This document shows, one piece after another, positions 22,688 to 31,851 of a DNA stretch of 32,769 bases. The position numbers were made by a program, and so were the translations under genes. Under the pieces are notes generated by a model. That model ran no database searches. It was not told the DNA's origin and was given only the letters and a program-made list of their open reading frames with translations. The first letter of the stretch is position 1; each line of letters opens with the position of its first letter. This stretch comes from an uncultured Collinsella sp. (GTDB lineage: Bacteria > Actinomycetota > Coriobacteriia > Coriobacteriales > Coriobacteriaceae): positions 1-32,769 of the forward strand of contig CABUMU010000003.1 in the NCBI GenBank assembly GCA_902492855.1. Direction: 5' to 3'.

Positions 22688-23332
22688 CTAGCCCTTTCGC
22701 GCGACCAGATGCGCGCGGAATCCCTTCTGTGCCTCGAGCTTGAGCGGGGTGAGCCCGAATTCCTCGACGAGCGCGCGTAGCTCGGACAGCTTGAGGATGC
22801 GCACGTCGCCATGGCCCAAGAGGCGTGCCAGCGGTAGCTCGATGTTGTTCATGAGCCAGACCGCGACATCGTTCGAGGTGTAGTCGCGAAGGACCAGTCG
22901 CCCGCCGGGCCGAAGGACGCGTGCCACCTCGGCGAAGAACCTCTCCGGATGCGGGTAGTGGTGGAAGCTGTTGGAGCAGAGCACGACGTCGAAGCTCCGG
23001 GGCTCGAAGGGCAGTGCCTCCGCGTCTCCGACGACAAAGCTGACGTTATCGAGCCGCTTTGCCCGGGCGACGTCGATCATCCCGGGTGTGAGGTCGAGTC
23101 CAGTCAAGTGCTTGTTGGGGTACTGGGCGTGGAGCAGTTCTAGGACGGCCCCGGTTCCACAGCCCACGTCGAGCGCGTCCTCGAACGGTTCGAGCTCAAG
23201 CTCCTCGAGCATTTGCGGATAGTCGTCCTTGCACATCTCGTAAATGCCGGCATGGCCGGATTCGTAGACCTTTGCCGCCTCGGTGAACTCCTTGATGGAG
23301 AGCTGCTTGAGCTCCTCTGCCGATCTTGCCAT
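22688..23332 (-). CDS. SAM-dependent methyltransferase (class I)
   Basis: 214 aa. Rossmann-type methyltransferase with motif I ALDVGCGTGAVLE (53-65), the acidic LTGLDLTPGMIDVARAK (76-92), motif II-like DAEALPFEPRSFDVVLCSNSFHHY and VLRPGGRLVLRDYTSNDV. It resembles the UbiE/Methyltransf_11 group; the acceptor cannot be told, and quinone or small-molecule methylation are both possible. The start is the ATG at 23332 with AAGGAG 4 bases upstream. The open frame runs on to 23683, but that part overlaps the ABC permease terminator and coding end and is rejected. It is a single gene bounded by a strong terminator upstream. Confidence 0.9.
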   Translation of the reverse strand: MARSAEELKQLSIKEFTEAAKVYESGHAGIYEMCKDDYPQMLEELELEPFEDALDVGCGTGAVLELLHAQYPNKHLTGLDLTPGMIDVARAKRLDNVSFVVGDAEALPFEPRSFDVVLCSNSFHHYPHPERFFAEVARVLRPGGRLVLRDYTSNDVAVWLMNNIELPLARLLGHGDVRILKLSELRALVEEFGLTPLKLEAQKGFRAHLVARKG

Positions 23333-23401
23333 GGGTCTCCTTCTGTTCGGGGAAGTCTGACGTTGCGCGCGTTTGCCCACGTCGGGCCTGGCGGGCAAAT
23401 A

Positions 23402-23439
23402 ACGCGGGGGCACCCTTCCTTCGGTTCGTGCCCCCGCGT
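23402..23439 (-). terminator. Terminator of the MacB-like ABC operon
   Basis: ACGCGGGGGCAC and GTGCCCCCGCGT pair perfectly over 12 bases around a 14-base loop, 12 bases after the permease stop; only TTATTT follows on the minus strand. Confidence 0.75.
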
Positions 23440-23451
23440 GCGGGCGGTTCT

Positions 23452-26118
23452 CTATTCCTGGACCTTCAGCGCTTCGGCCAGGCTCACGCGCTTGATGGAG
23501 CGCGTGTGCAGCAGTGCCACGACCAGGTAGGTTGCAAAGCCGATTCCTGCGCACGCCGCCATGGACCAAGCGGGCGCATAGATTTCGATATTGCCGTTGT
23601 AGGCGAGCAGCATCGAGCGGAAGATGGCCGTGAGCGAGCCAATAATGACCGGCAGACTCAGCACGAGCGACGCCGCCACGCACAGCGTGATCGAGCGGAT
23701 GTACAGATGCGAGATCTCGCTATCGCGATAGCCAAAGACTTTCATATAGCTAATCGAACGGGCGCTGTGGTCGATCACAGCCTTGGTCAGTAGATACGTA
23801 AACAGCAGGAAGATAAACACCGCGAGGCCAACCATCATGCCGATCATTTTGCTCATCATGCCGATGAACTGGTCGCCCACGGTCCGCATGTCGTCGGGCG
23901 TGGTGTCGCCGGCAAAGTAACGAGCATCGAGGTCGAGCTTCTCGTCGCTCACATAGCCGTTAAAGTAGGTGGCGTCATTGCCGAACAGCTCGTTAAAGTC
24001 GTCGATGCTCATATAGATATTCATGTCCGACTTTGAGCCCCAGGTGGCGTCCTTGCCCGTGTACTCCAGCGAATAGTCCTTGCCCTCGCACTTGTCGCCG
24101 AGCGTGACCTTCTGCCCCTCGCTCCAGCCAAACTTGTCGAGCAAGCCACCGCCAAAGACAACGCGCCCATCGCCGACGTTGAGATCTTTCCAATAGCGCG
24201 AGTTGGGCGAGATGCCGTAGACGGAAATCGTCTCCTGCCCATTACCATCGCCGCGGTCGTATTGCAGCTGGTAAACGGCATATTTCTCGGCCTGCGCGAT
24301 TGCGCCCGCGCCGTTGTCGGTCGTATTGACCGGGTGGATATCATCGTTGTCAGTGTCGATCTCAGAGGCCTTGTCGATCAGGTCGATAGCCTCGTCGCGG
24401 TCGCAGCCGAGGGCATCGGCAAGGTCATCGAGGCGCGCATAAAGCGCATCCTTCTTGTCCTGGACCTTGGCGAGCGCGTCCTGCGCCGCGGCCAGGCTCT
24501 CGGCAGACGGAGCGCTGGTCGCGGCATCGGCTGCTGCCTGCGCTGCATCGGCCGCGTCGTCAAGCTCGTCATCGGCATCCTGAGCGGCAGAAAGCAGTGC
24601 GCCGTCAACCGACTGCAAACGCTCGAGTGCCGACCACTGCTCGCGCTCCTCGGCGGTGCCCTCGAGTTCCAGCGGGGCCTTGAGCGTGTACTGGTGCTCG
24701 GCGACCAGGCTTGTCTCGAGGTTGTCCGCGTAGTGCGTCATCGTGGGCAGAATCGCCAGGCCAAAGAGCAGTAGCAGCGAGGCAAACGCAATGCCCACGA
24801 AAAGCGTGGCGAAGTTGCCCAGATTACGCAGGAAGATGCGCAGGCGGAAGCGCGAGACAAAGCCCATGCGCTCCGGCAGCTGCAGGCCGCGCTTGGTGCC
24901 CGACTTGCCGCCCGCCTCGTGACGGAGGAACTGCAACGGCGTCTTGCCCATTTTGCGGAGCAGACCCACCAGCGTAATGAGGATGAGCGCGGCGGCGGGA
25001 ACCACGGCGCACTTCACAAAGATCTCCCAGCTCCAGTACACCTGGAAGGGCGGCAGGCTGTACGAGCCGTAATAGAGGCCGCGCATGGGCTCGGTAAAGA
25101 ACGCAACGCCGAGCGCAGTGCCCAAAAGCGCCGCGACCACGCCCACGATAGCGGGAAGCGCAAGGTAGTGCAGCACGATCTCGCGACGGCGATAACCGCT
25201 GGCGAGCAGCGTGCCGATGATGACGCTCTCCTCCTCGATGGTGGCGTCGGTAAGGACCACAAAGACAAACGCCATGATCACGATGATGATGTCGAGCAGC
25301 GTCATCCACATCATGGAGTTGCCGTCCACGTCGTCGCGCGCGTAGCCAATACCCTGGTTGGAATCGGCGTCGATCAGATCGTCCACGCGCGCATCGGCAT
25401 CGGTCAGCGCCTCGACCATATCCTGCTCCGCATCGATGCGATCCGCAGTGGAGAGATCGCGATCGGTAAAGGTAAAGGAGTAGGTGTAGGCGGGCGCGCC
25501 GCCGGCGTCCTTAAGCGCGGCAAAGCCAGCGTCGGTGACCTCGGCCACGCCATAGGTGATGGTGTTCACCGTAAAGTCGGAGTTGTTGAGGAACAGCGCC
25601 TGGCTATCGGGCTGAGTCATGATGCCGCAGATGGTGTAGGTGCGACCCTCGAGCTCGACTTTATCGCCCACGGACAGGTTGTTATTGGTGGCGAAGACGC
25701 GGTCGATTGCCACCTCATCGTCCGTTTTGGGCTCCTTGCCCTCACAGTAGGACGCGATATCGACCTTGGTGCGGTGCGCATAGGTGCGCAGCGTGCGCTT
25801 GGTGCCGTCGTCGCCGGACACCTTTTTGCTGATGGCGTCGATGGAGAAATTCTTGTAGAGCGTGACGCCGCCGACGTCGTCTGCCGCGTCCTCGGCTGCC
25901 TTGAGCTGGTCTTTGGTGGCCTCGAAGGAGGTAGTCACGCGGCCGTCCTCAATCGTGTACGCATCGCGCATGTCGTCGATAAGGCAGCCGATGGAATGCG
26001 CCGCAAGCAAAAAGCCCGATGTAAGGGCGATGCTTCCGCACATAAGCAAAAAGATGCCCAGGTACTTACCGATATTGCGGCGCAGCTCGCGCGGGAGACG
26101 TTTTGCGAGAGGTGTCAT
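23452..26118 (-). CDS. FtsX/MacB-type ABC transporter permease
   Basis: 888 aa. The N-terminal helix (GKYLGIFLLMCGSIALTSGF) leads to a large extracytoplasmic domain, then an FtsX core (MTLLDIIIVIMAFVFVVLTDA and two further helices), a second membrane block, another extracytoplasmic region with an Ala/Asp-rich coiled coil (about 510-560), and a second FtsX core near the C-terminus (MVGLAVFIFLLFTYLLTKAVI). The duplicated FtsX layout fits export or mechanotransmission across the envelope of peptides, lipids or drugs; the cargo is unknown. The start at 26118 has TAGGCGG 4 bases upstream, overlapping the ATPase stop; the gap between the two genes is 8 bases, so they form one operon. Confidence 0.92.
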   Translation of the reverse strand: MTPLAKRLPRELRRNIGKYLGIFLLMCGSIALTSGFLLAAHSIGCLIDDMRDAYTIEDGRVTTSFEATKDQLKAAEDAADDVGGVTLYKNFSIDAISKKVSGDDGTKRTLRTYAHRTKVDIASYCEGKEPKTDDEVAIDRVFATNNNLSVGDKVELEGRTYTICGIMTQPDSQALFLNNSDFTVNTITYGVAEVTDAGFAALKDAGGAPAYTYSFTFTDRDLSTADRIDAEQDMVEALTDADARVDDLIDADSNQGIGYARDDVDGNSMMWMTLLDIIIVIMAFVFVVLTDATIEEESVIIGTLLASGYRRREIVLHYLALPAIVGVVAALLGTALGVAFFTEPMRGLYYGSYSLPPFQVYWSWEIFVKCAVVPAAALILITLVGLLRKMGKTPLQFLRHEAGGKSGTKRGLQLPERMGFVSRFRLRIFLRNLGNFATLFVGIAFASLLLLFGLAILPTMTHYADNLETSLVAEHQYTLKAPLELEGTAEEREQWSALERLQSVDGALLSAAQDADDELDDAADAAQAAADAATSAPSAESLAAAQDALAKVQDKKDALYARLDDLADALGCDRDEAIDLIDKASEIDTDNDDIHPVNTTDNGAGAIAQAEKYAVYQLQYDRGDGNGQETISVYGISPNSRYWKDLNVGDGRVVFGGGLLDKFGWSEGQKVTLGDKCEGKDYSLEYTGKDATWGSKSDMNIYMSIDDFNELFGNDATYFNGYVSDEKLDLDARYFAGDTTPDDMRTVGDQFIGMMSKMIGMMVGLAVFIFLLFTYLLTKAVIDHSARSISYMKVFGYRDSEISHLYIRSITLCVAASLVLSLPVIIGSLTAIFRSMLLAYNGNIEIYAPAWSMAACAGIGFATYLVVALLHTRSIKRVSLAEALKVQE

Positions 26119-26126
26119 GGCGCCGC

Positions 26127-26840
<714 letters not shown>

Positions 26841-26881
26841 GGCATCCCCCATTGTTAGCCTCGTACTACTTTATGAGCGTA

Positions 26882-26903
26882 ATAGTAAACCTTGGCGAAC
26901 TAT
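26882..26903. promoter_or_regulatory. Imperfect palindrome upstream of the MacB-like operon
   Basis: A 22-base site with ATAGT/ACTAT arms and partial inner symmetry (7 of 11 paired positions), 42 bases upstream of the ATPase start, where a promoter is expected. Candidate TetR- or MerR-like operator. Confidence 0.3.
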
Positions 26904-26934
26904 TTTGGGGCGAGAGTGGGGATTTGTTTCAAGA

Positions 26935-27149
26935 CTAGTCATTGGGGACGTTCTTAAATGACTAGCTGTTGGGGACACTCTTTCGCCACCCGGCAGTTAG
27001 GGACGTTCCCTTTCTGCCGGCAGCTGGGGACAGTCCTTGGCAACCCGGCCGGCAAGCCGGCGGTTCGGCAAAGACTGTCCCCAATGACTAGTCGTTTAAG
27101 TCTGTCCCCAATGACCACTCTTGGTCGTTTAAGTCTGTCCCCAATGAGT
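26935..27149. repeat. Cluster of GGGGAC hairpin units in both orientations
   Basis: Unit 26935-26965: CTAGTCATT / AATGACTAG (9 bp) around GGGGACGTTCTTA. Then shortened GGGGAC and AGGGAC motifs to about 27010. A larger hairpin uses GGGGACAGTC (27026-27035) and GACTGTCCCC (27073-27082) as its ends. Two units in reverse orientation follow (27090-27116 and 27123-27149). It occupies most of the 326-base gap between the two ABC operons; no gene is seen there. Confidence 0.75.
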
Positions 27150-27166
27150 ACCCGATGACTAGGTGG

Positions 27167-28372
27167 CTAGGCGTGGGATTTGGTGCGTGAGAGGGCCAGG
27201 CCTGCGGCGGCGATGGCCACGGCAAAGAGCACGGTGACGCCCAGGTCGCAGGCGATGTCGCCCAACATGGCAGACGTCAGGTCCGACGCGAGCGCCTTGC
27301 CGATCGCGTCGTTCACCCAATATGTCGGCACAAAGTGCGCCACGGTCTGCACGGCCGGGCCCATCAGCGACAGCGGCATCCAAGCGCCGCCCAAAAACGT
27401 CATGAGCATGCCAAGCAGGTTGCCCACACCGTTGAGCAGCTCCTCGCGCGCACCCAGGCTCGACAGCGCAAAGCCAACGGCCAGCGGCGTGCACGCCAGG
27501 GCAAACGTCGCCGCCAGCGCCAGGCACACACGGCCCACGCCGACTTCGGCAACCGCGCCGGCAAAGCCCACGACGCCCATCATGCTCGACACGAGCCAAA
27601 TGCAGACGGTGAGCACCGCGGCAGCCGCGAACACGGCGAGTGAACGCTGGCGCTCGGAGAGCGGGCCGGCTTCCATGCGGCGCACGCGCTCGGGCTCATT
27701 CATGCCCGAGAACACCAGCCCCACCGATACGATGACCGACGAGATAATCGCGTACGCGCCAAAGTTGAAATACGACTTGAGCGTGGCGGCGGCAGTCGAG
27801 CCAACCTTGACCTGCTCGATCTGGACCTCGGCGCGCTTGGCGGCGGCATGCTCGGCGGCCTTGGCGACGCTGCCATTAGAGACGGCGGGCTCTAGGGCCG
27901 CCGCAGCGCCCGCGAGCGAGATCCAGCGCGAGGCCTCGGCAGACGAAAGCGCCGCCGCCATGGTGCCGGCGCCGTAGGTCACATCGAGCTTGGGCAGGGA
28001 CTCCCCCGCGCGGGCGGCCGCGACCAGGTCGCCCTCAAACCCCTCCGGGATAAAGAACACGCAGTCGGCGCTGCCCTTAGCGCTGTTGCTCTTGGAGAGC
28101 GCGACCGCAAGGTCGTACGCGTCGTCGCCGATGCCCGTGACCAGGTCAAAACGCGAACCCAGGTGCTTGGTGAGCGCACGTGAAAGATCACTGCCGTCGC
28201 GGTCGACCACAATCACGTTGGTATCGTAGGGCTTGTACTCGGTAAGCTGCGACGAGTTCCAGCTCACCGACGCCGCGATAAATACGCCCATCAGCGAAAT
28301 GAACACCGTGTAGATGAGCAGGTAGAACGGGTGCGCGAGCGCCATGCGAAGCGCAGTCTTAAAGGTGCTCAT
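27167..28372 (-). CDS. ABC-2 type exporter permease (second subunit)
   Basis: 401 aa with one N-terminal membrane helix (PFYLLIYTVFISLMGVFIAA), a soluble extracytoplasmic region of about 170 residues and then five to six C-terminal helices, the ABC-2 membrane arrangement. It resembles the LnrN/YfiN and YhgE-like permeases. The ATG at 28372 (AAGGAG 6 bases upstream) overlaps the 3' end of the preceding permease gene by 14 bases. With 28359-29546 it should form a heterodimeric channel driven by the ATPase at 29556. The stop is followed by the GGGGAC cluster; no clear U-tract terminator is seen. Confidence 0.9.
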   Translation of the reverse strand: MSTFKTALRMALAHPFYLLIYTVFISLMGVFIAASVSWNSSQLTEYKPYDTNVIVVDRDGSDLSRALTKHLGSRFDLVTGIGDDAYDLAVALSKSNSAKGSADCVFFIPEGFEGDLVAAARAGESLPKLDVTYGAGTMAAALSSAEASRWISLAGAAAALEPAVSNGSVAKAAEHAAAKRAEVQIEQVKVGSTAAATLKSYFNFGAYAIISSVIVSVGLVFSGMNEPERVRRMEAGPLSERQRSLAVFAAAAVLTVCIWLVSSMMGVVGFAGAVAEVGVGRVCLALAATFALACTPLAVGFALSSLGAREELLNGVGNLLGMLMTFLGGAWMPLSLMGPAVQTVAHFVPTYWVNDAIGKALASDLTSAMLGDIACDLGVTVLFAVAIAAAGLALSRTKSHA

Positions 28373-29546
28373 AGCGGCTCCTTCCAAAGATCAGCGTAGC
28401 GGCGACGACAAACACCAGCGTCATGAGGACCAGAGCGCCGGCGCGAACGGCGAAGGGCCCCAGGTCCTCAAAGAAATACAGGCGGTTGAACATGTCGCAG
28501 ATGAGCTTGACGGGGTTGAGCCAGCACTCGGCCTGGCAGGCGCGGGCGACGTCGTCGGCAAGCGCCATCGCCGGCTCGCCGTAGAGGCCGGCGAACAGGG
28601 CGCACGTGGTGGCAAAGCCCGTGAGGATGCCCGACTTGGACGCCTTGCCGCCCTTAACGGGAAGCGTGCCCACAAAAAGGCCCAGGCCCGTCGCGGCAAG
28701 CGCGGACACGGCGCCGCCCACCAGACACAGCCCCTCGCGCCCGCCAAAATCGACGCCCACGACCAGGCGCACGTAGCCAATCGCAACCGCCATCGAAGCA
28801 AAGGAGACCAGCCACGAGCCGACAAAAATGCCGGCCAGCGACGCCGTCTTGGAAAGACCGCCCACGCAGCGACGTGCGCCGAGGCCCGACAGATTGGGCT
28901 GCAGATCGACAACGCTCAAGGCGGCAAACTCGGCAGACATCATCGCCACCAGGCCAAAGAGCGCGTAATAGTAGATGACTGTGCCATCGGGCGTGGTGCG
29001 CGTAAGGCTCACGCGGCGGGTGCCGCCCTCGAGCGACAGGGCGCGCGCAACCGCCTCCGGGTCGGCGAGCGCCGCCGGGTTGTCCTGGGCAATCTGGAAC
29101 ATGAGCTCGGCATTTTGCGTATACGAGCTTGCCACCGTCTCCAGAATGCTGCGGTCGGTGAGCACGGACGAGGCACGCGAGCCGTCGTAACTCGATAGCA
29201 GCGTGAGCTTAGGCGTGCCCGCAGCGTCGACCGTATAGATGCCCGCAACCTCGCCGGCCTTGAGTGCGCGGTTCGCATCGGCTGCGTCTTCGCACTCGTG
29301 GATCTCGAGCAGTTGTTCGTCGCCCTCCTTGGTAAGCGACGTCGCCACGTCCTTAAAGGTCGAGGCGTCCCAGGCCTCATCCGCCACGACGGCAACCGGC
29401 ACCGGGTCGACCGTGCCGTCGGAGCTGAGGTTCGCAAACATAAACATGAACATCGTGGAAAGCGCGACGGGAAAGACCGCGCCCCAAACCCACGTGCTCG
29501 GCCGGCGCAGCAGCGTCTTGACCGTGGTGATGATGGTGTTGAACAT
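28359..29546 (-). CDS. ABC-2 type exporter permease (first subunit)
   Basis: 395 aa with the same topology as its neighbour: an N-terminal helix (STWVWGAVFPVALSTMFMFMF), an extracytoplasmic domain (about 45-195) and a C-terminal bundle of about six helices beginning VIYYYALFGLVAMMSAEF. The similarity of organisation suggests that the two permeases arose by duplication. It begins 9 bases after the ATPase stop and overlaps the next gene by 14 bases, so the three are one operon. Cargo is inferred only by analogy to lnrLMN (amphipathic antimicrobials such as linear polyenes). Confidence 0.9.
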   Translation of the reverse strand: MFNTIITTVKTLLRRPSTWVWGAVFPVALSTMFMFMFANLSSDGTVDPVPVAVVADEAWDASTFKDVATSLTKEGDEQLLEIHECEDAADANRALKAGEVAGIYTVDAAGTPKLTLLSSYDGSRASSVLTDRSILETVASSYTQNAELMFQIAQDNPAALADPEAVARALSLEGGTRRVSLTRTTPDGTVIYYYALFGLVAMMSAEFAALSVVDLQPNLSGLGARRCVGGLSKTASLAGIFVGSWLVSFASMAVAIGYVRLVVGVDFGGREGLCLVGGAVSALAATGLGLFVGTLPVKGGKASKSGILTGFATTCALFAGLYGEPAMALADDVARACQAECWLNPVKLICDMFNRLYFFEDLGPFAVRAGALVLMTLVFVVAATLIFGRSRYEHL

Positions 29547-29555
29547 AGCTGCCCC

Positions 29556-30494
29556 CTAGTCACGCAGCTCGCGGCCGGTGATCTCGAGGAATACGTCATT
29601 GAGGGTCGGCGGCTCGCTCCACACGCGGCCGAGCGCAACGTCGGCGGCGCGCAGCGTGTCGAGGATGTCCACCAGGTTGTGCGGGCTCGCTTCGCAGGTG
29701 CAGACGAGCTCGCCGCCGGACAGCTCAACCGAAAGCACGTGCTCGAGGGCGCGCAGCCGCTCGACCGTGGCGGGCTCGACGGCGCCGACCTCGACAGCCA
29801 CGCGCTCGCCCATCTGAATCATGCGCTTGAGCTCGTCGTTGGTGCCCTGCGCCAGCACGCGCCCGCCGTCCATGATCATGATGCGGCTGCAGATTTGCTC
29901 GACTTCCTCCATGTAATGGCTGGTATACACCACCGTGGCGCCTTCGTCGCGCAGGCGGCAGATGCCCTCCAGGATGGCGTTGCGGCTCTGCGGGTCGACC
30001 GCCACCGTGGGTTCGTCGAAGAAGATGAGCTCGGGTTTGTGCGCGATGCCGCAGGCAATGTTGAGGCGACGCGCCAGGCCGCCCGAGAGCTTGCCGGGGC
30101 GAAACTTGGTAAAGTCGCCCAGCCCGACAAAGTCGATCGCCTCGTCCACGAGCGCGCGGCGGCGCTTGCGGTCGTTAACGTAGAGGCTGCAGAAATAGTC
30201 AATGTTCTCACGCACCGTGAGCTCGTCGAACACCGCAACTTGCTGCGGGACCACGCCGATGCGGCGCTTGAGGTCGTAGCGGGCGGGCGTCATGGGCTCG
30301 CCGAACAGCTCGATAGTGCCTTTGTCGTAGGCGAGCAGCTGCAGAATACAGTTGATGGACGTGGTCTTGCCCGAGCCGTTGGGGCCCAGCAGGCCAAAGA
30401 TCTCGCCGGGGGCGATGCTCAGGTTAAAGTGGTCGAGCGCAATAAGGTCGTCATAGCGCTTGACGAGGTTTTCGACGTGGACGATGTCTGTCAT
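29556..30494 (-). CDS. ABC exporter ATP-binding protein (LnrL/CcmA-like)
   Basis: 312 aa. Walker A GPNGSGKTT (about 40), Q-loop VVPQQVAVFDELT, signature LSGGLARRL, Walker B LIFFDEPTVAVDP and switch His in YTSHYMEEVE are all present; a C-terminal extension (about 220-312) with a ferredoxin-like regulatory fold is usual for the drug-export subfamily. The start at 30494 (AAGGG at about 9 bases) is preferred; the frame reaches 30560. First gene of the ATPase-permease-permease operon, divergent from the kinase/regulator pair at 30706, which probably controls it. Confidence 0.94.
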   Translation of the reverse strand: MTDIVHVENLVKRYDDLIALDHFNLSIAPGEIFGLLGPNGSGKTTSINCILQLLAYDKGTIELFGEPMTPARYDLKRRIGVVPQQVAVFDELTVRENIDYFCSLYVNDRKRRRALVDEAIDFVGLGDFTKFRPGKLSGGLARRLNIACGIAHKPELIFFDEPTVAVDPQSRNAILEGICRLRDEGATVVYTSHYMEEVEQICSRIMIMDGGRVLAQGTNDELKRMIQMGERVAVEVGAVEPATVERLRALEHVLSVELSGGELVCTCEASPHNLVDILDTLRAADVALGRVWSEPPTLNDVFLEITGRELRD

Positions 30495-30580
30495 GAGGCG
30501 GCCCTTCTGTTGATTGCGGCCCGGTACGATTGCATCATCGCAGGAGCCGCCGGCGCGCACCAGTGAGCTTTGTCACGAGT

Positions 30581-30611
30581 GCGAGGGGGCGGAGGCGAAA
30601 CCCCCGCTCGC
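30581..30611. promoter_or_regulatory. GC-rich inverted repeat in the divergent intergenic region
   Basis: GCGAGGGGG (30581-30589) can pair with CCCCCGCTCGC (30601-30611) with a two-base bulge; the palindrome GCTCGCGCGAGC follows. The 211-base region between the ABC operon and the kinase gene contains this and the -10 box below; it is a candidate control region for both directions. Confidence 0.35.
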
Positions 30612-30693
30612 GCGAGCGATCGATGCCGCTTTGCCGCGCGGGAGGAATGTCACGGTTGCCCCGGGCGGCGCCTCCCCCGCGCGCAGCTTCGCG

Positions 30694-30699
30694 TACAAT
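30694..30699 (+). promoter_or_regulatory. -10 box giving a leaderless kinase transcript
   Basis: TACAAT ends 6 bases before the ATG at 30706, so transcription would begin at or next to the A of the start codon. No Shine-Dalgarno is present. No clear -35 box is seen. Confidence 0.5.
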
Positions 30700-30705
30700 A
30701 CCCGT

Positions 30706-31851
30706 ATGAACAGGCTTTTCGACAAATCGATCGTGCTGGCGTGCTGTATTGCGGCCGCCATGGGTCTTGCTGTGGACGCTCGCCTGGTCGCGGCGTTTTG
30801 CCTTGGCGTTATTGCCACCTCGCTGGCCGAGGTCGCACAGGGAAACCGCGCCCGCCGTGCGAGCGAGACCGCGAGCTACGTTTACATCATCGCGGCAGTT
30901 TTCGTACCGCCGTTTGTGCCGCTTGCGCCTCTCGCCTTCTATGACATCGCGCGGCGCGTGCGCCGTGAGCACGCCTGGGTCGCGCTGGGCATTGGCTCCG
31001 TCTTTGCCTTTGCGCTCATCGCGGACCTTCGCACCGACGCGCTTGCCGCCCGAACGCTCCTGCTGACCGCCATCCTTTCGGTTGCCGCCACCTTGCTATC
31101 GCTACGCACCGCCCAGTTGGAACGCGAGCAGCAGCGCATGCGCCGTACCCGCGACGAACTGCAGGAACGAGCCCTCGCGCTCGAAGCGCGCAACCGCGAC
31201 CTCGCCGATCGCCAGGACTATGAGGTCGAACTTGCGACCCTGGCCGAGCGCGCCCGCATCGCGCGCGAAATTCACGACAACGTCGGCCACCAGCTCACGC
31301 GTGCTTCGTTGCAGACCGAGGCCCTGCGCGTGGTCCACGCCAACGAGCCCAGGATTGCCGCCGACTTTGCCGACGTCAAACGCACGGTTGACGAGGCGCT
31401 CCAGCTCGTACGCACCAGCGTCCACTCCCTCAACGACAACGCCGTCGACCTCTCCGTACAGCTCGATTGCATCGTTGAAGGCGCACGCTCGGACGGCGGC
31501 CCGCAGGTTGAGCTTGAAGTTTTGGCCGAGCATGCGCCCGCAAATGTCGCCAACTGCTTTGCAGCGGTCCTGCGCGAGGCGCTTTCCAACGCCATGCGCC
31601 ACGCCCATGCCAAAACCATTACCGTGCGGTGCATGGAGCATCCGTCGTTTTACCAGCTCATCGTTACCGATGATGGCGTGGACGCGACCCCGGCGAGCAG
31701 CAGCAACGTCGCAGAAGGCATGGGGCTCGCCTCCATGCGCGAGCGCGTCGAGGCGCTTGACGGCACCTTCACCGCCGGTCCGCGTGCCGGCGCCGGCGGC
31801 TGGCGCGTGTTTGCCACCGTTCCCAAACCGCAAGGAGATGAGGGCCGATGA
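30706..31851 (+). CDS. Sensor histidine kinase (HisKA_3), LnrJ/DesK-like
   Basis: 381 aa. About four to five membrane helices with very short loops (1-133), a coiled coil (135-175), the phosphoacceptor box ERARIAREIHDNVGHQLT with His190, the N-box REALSNAMRHAHA (290-302) and the G-box EGMGLASMRERVEAL. This is the intramembrane-sensing type that pairs with NarL-type regulators. The start at 30706 follows a TACAAT box so closely that the mRNA is probably leaderless; the open frame extends back to 30514 but the extra residues look non-coding. The stop overlaps the regulator ATG (ATGA). It likely responds to membrane-active compounds exported by the divergent ABC system. Confidence 0.93.
   Translation: MNRLFDKSIVLACCIAAAMGLAVDARLVAAFCLGVIATSLAEVAQGNRARRASETASYVYIIAAVFVPPFVPLAPLAFYDIARRVRREHAWVALGIGSVFAFALIADLRTDALAARTLLLTAILSVAATLLSLRTAQLEREQQRMRRTRDELQERALALEARNRDLADRQDYEVELATLAERARIAREIHDNVGHQLTRASLQTEALRVVHANEPRIAADFADVKRTVDEALQLVRTSVHSLNDNAVDLSVQLDCIVEGARSDGGPQVELEVLAEHAPANVANCFAAVLREALSNAMRHAHAKTITVRCMEHPSFYQLIVTDDGVDATPASSSNVAEGMGLASMRERVEALDGTFTAGPRAGAGGWRVFATVPKPQGDEGR

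Noticed and set aside
23333..23683. N-terminal extension of the methyltransferase
   Set aside because: It overlaps the permease gene end and terminator; the internal ATG has an ideal AAGGAG and begins the conserved fold.
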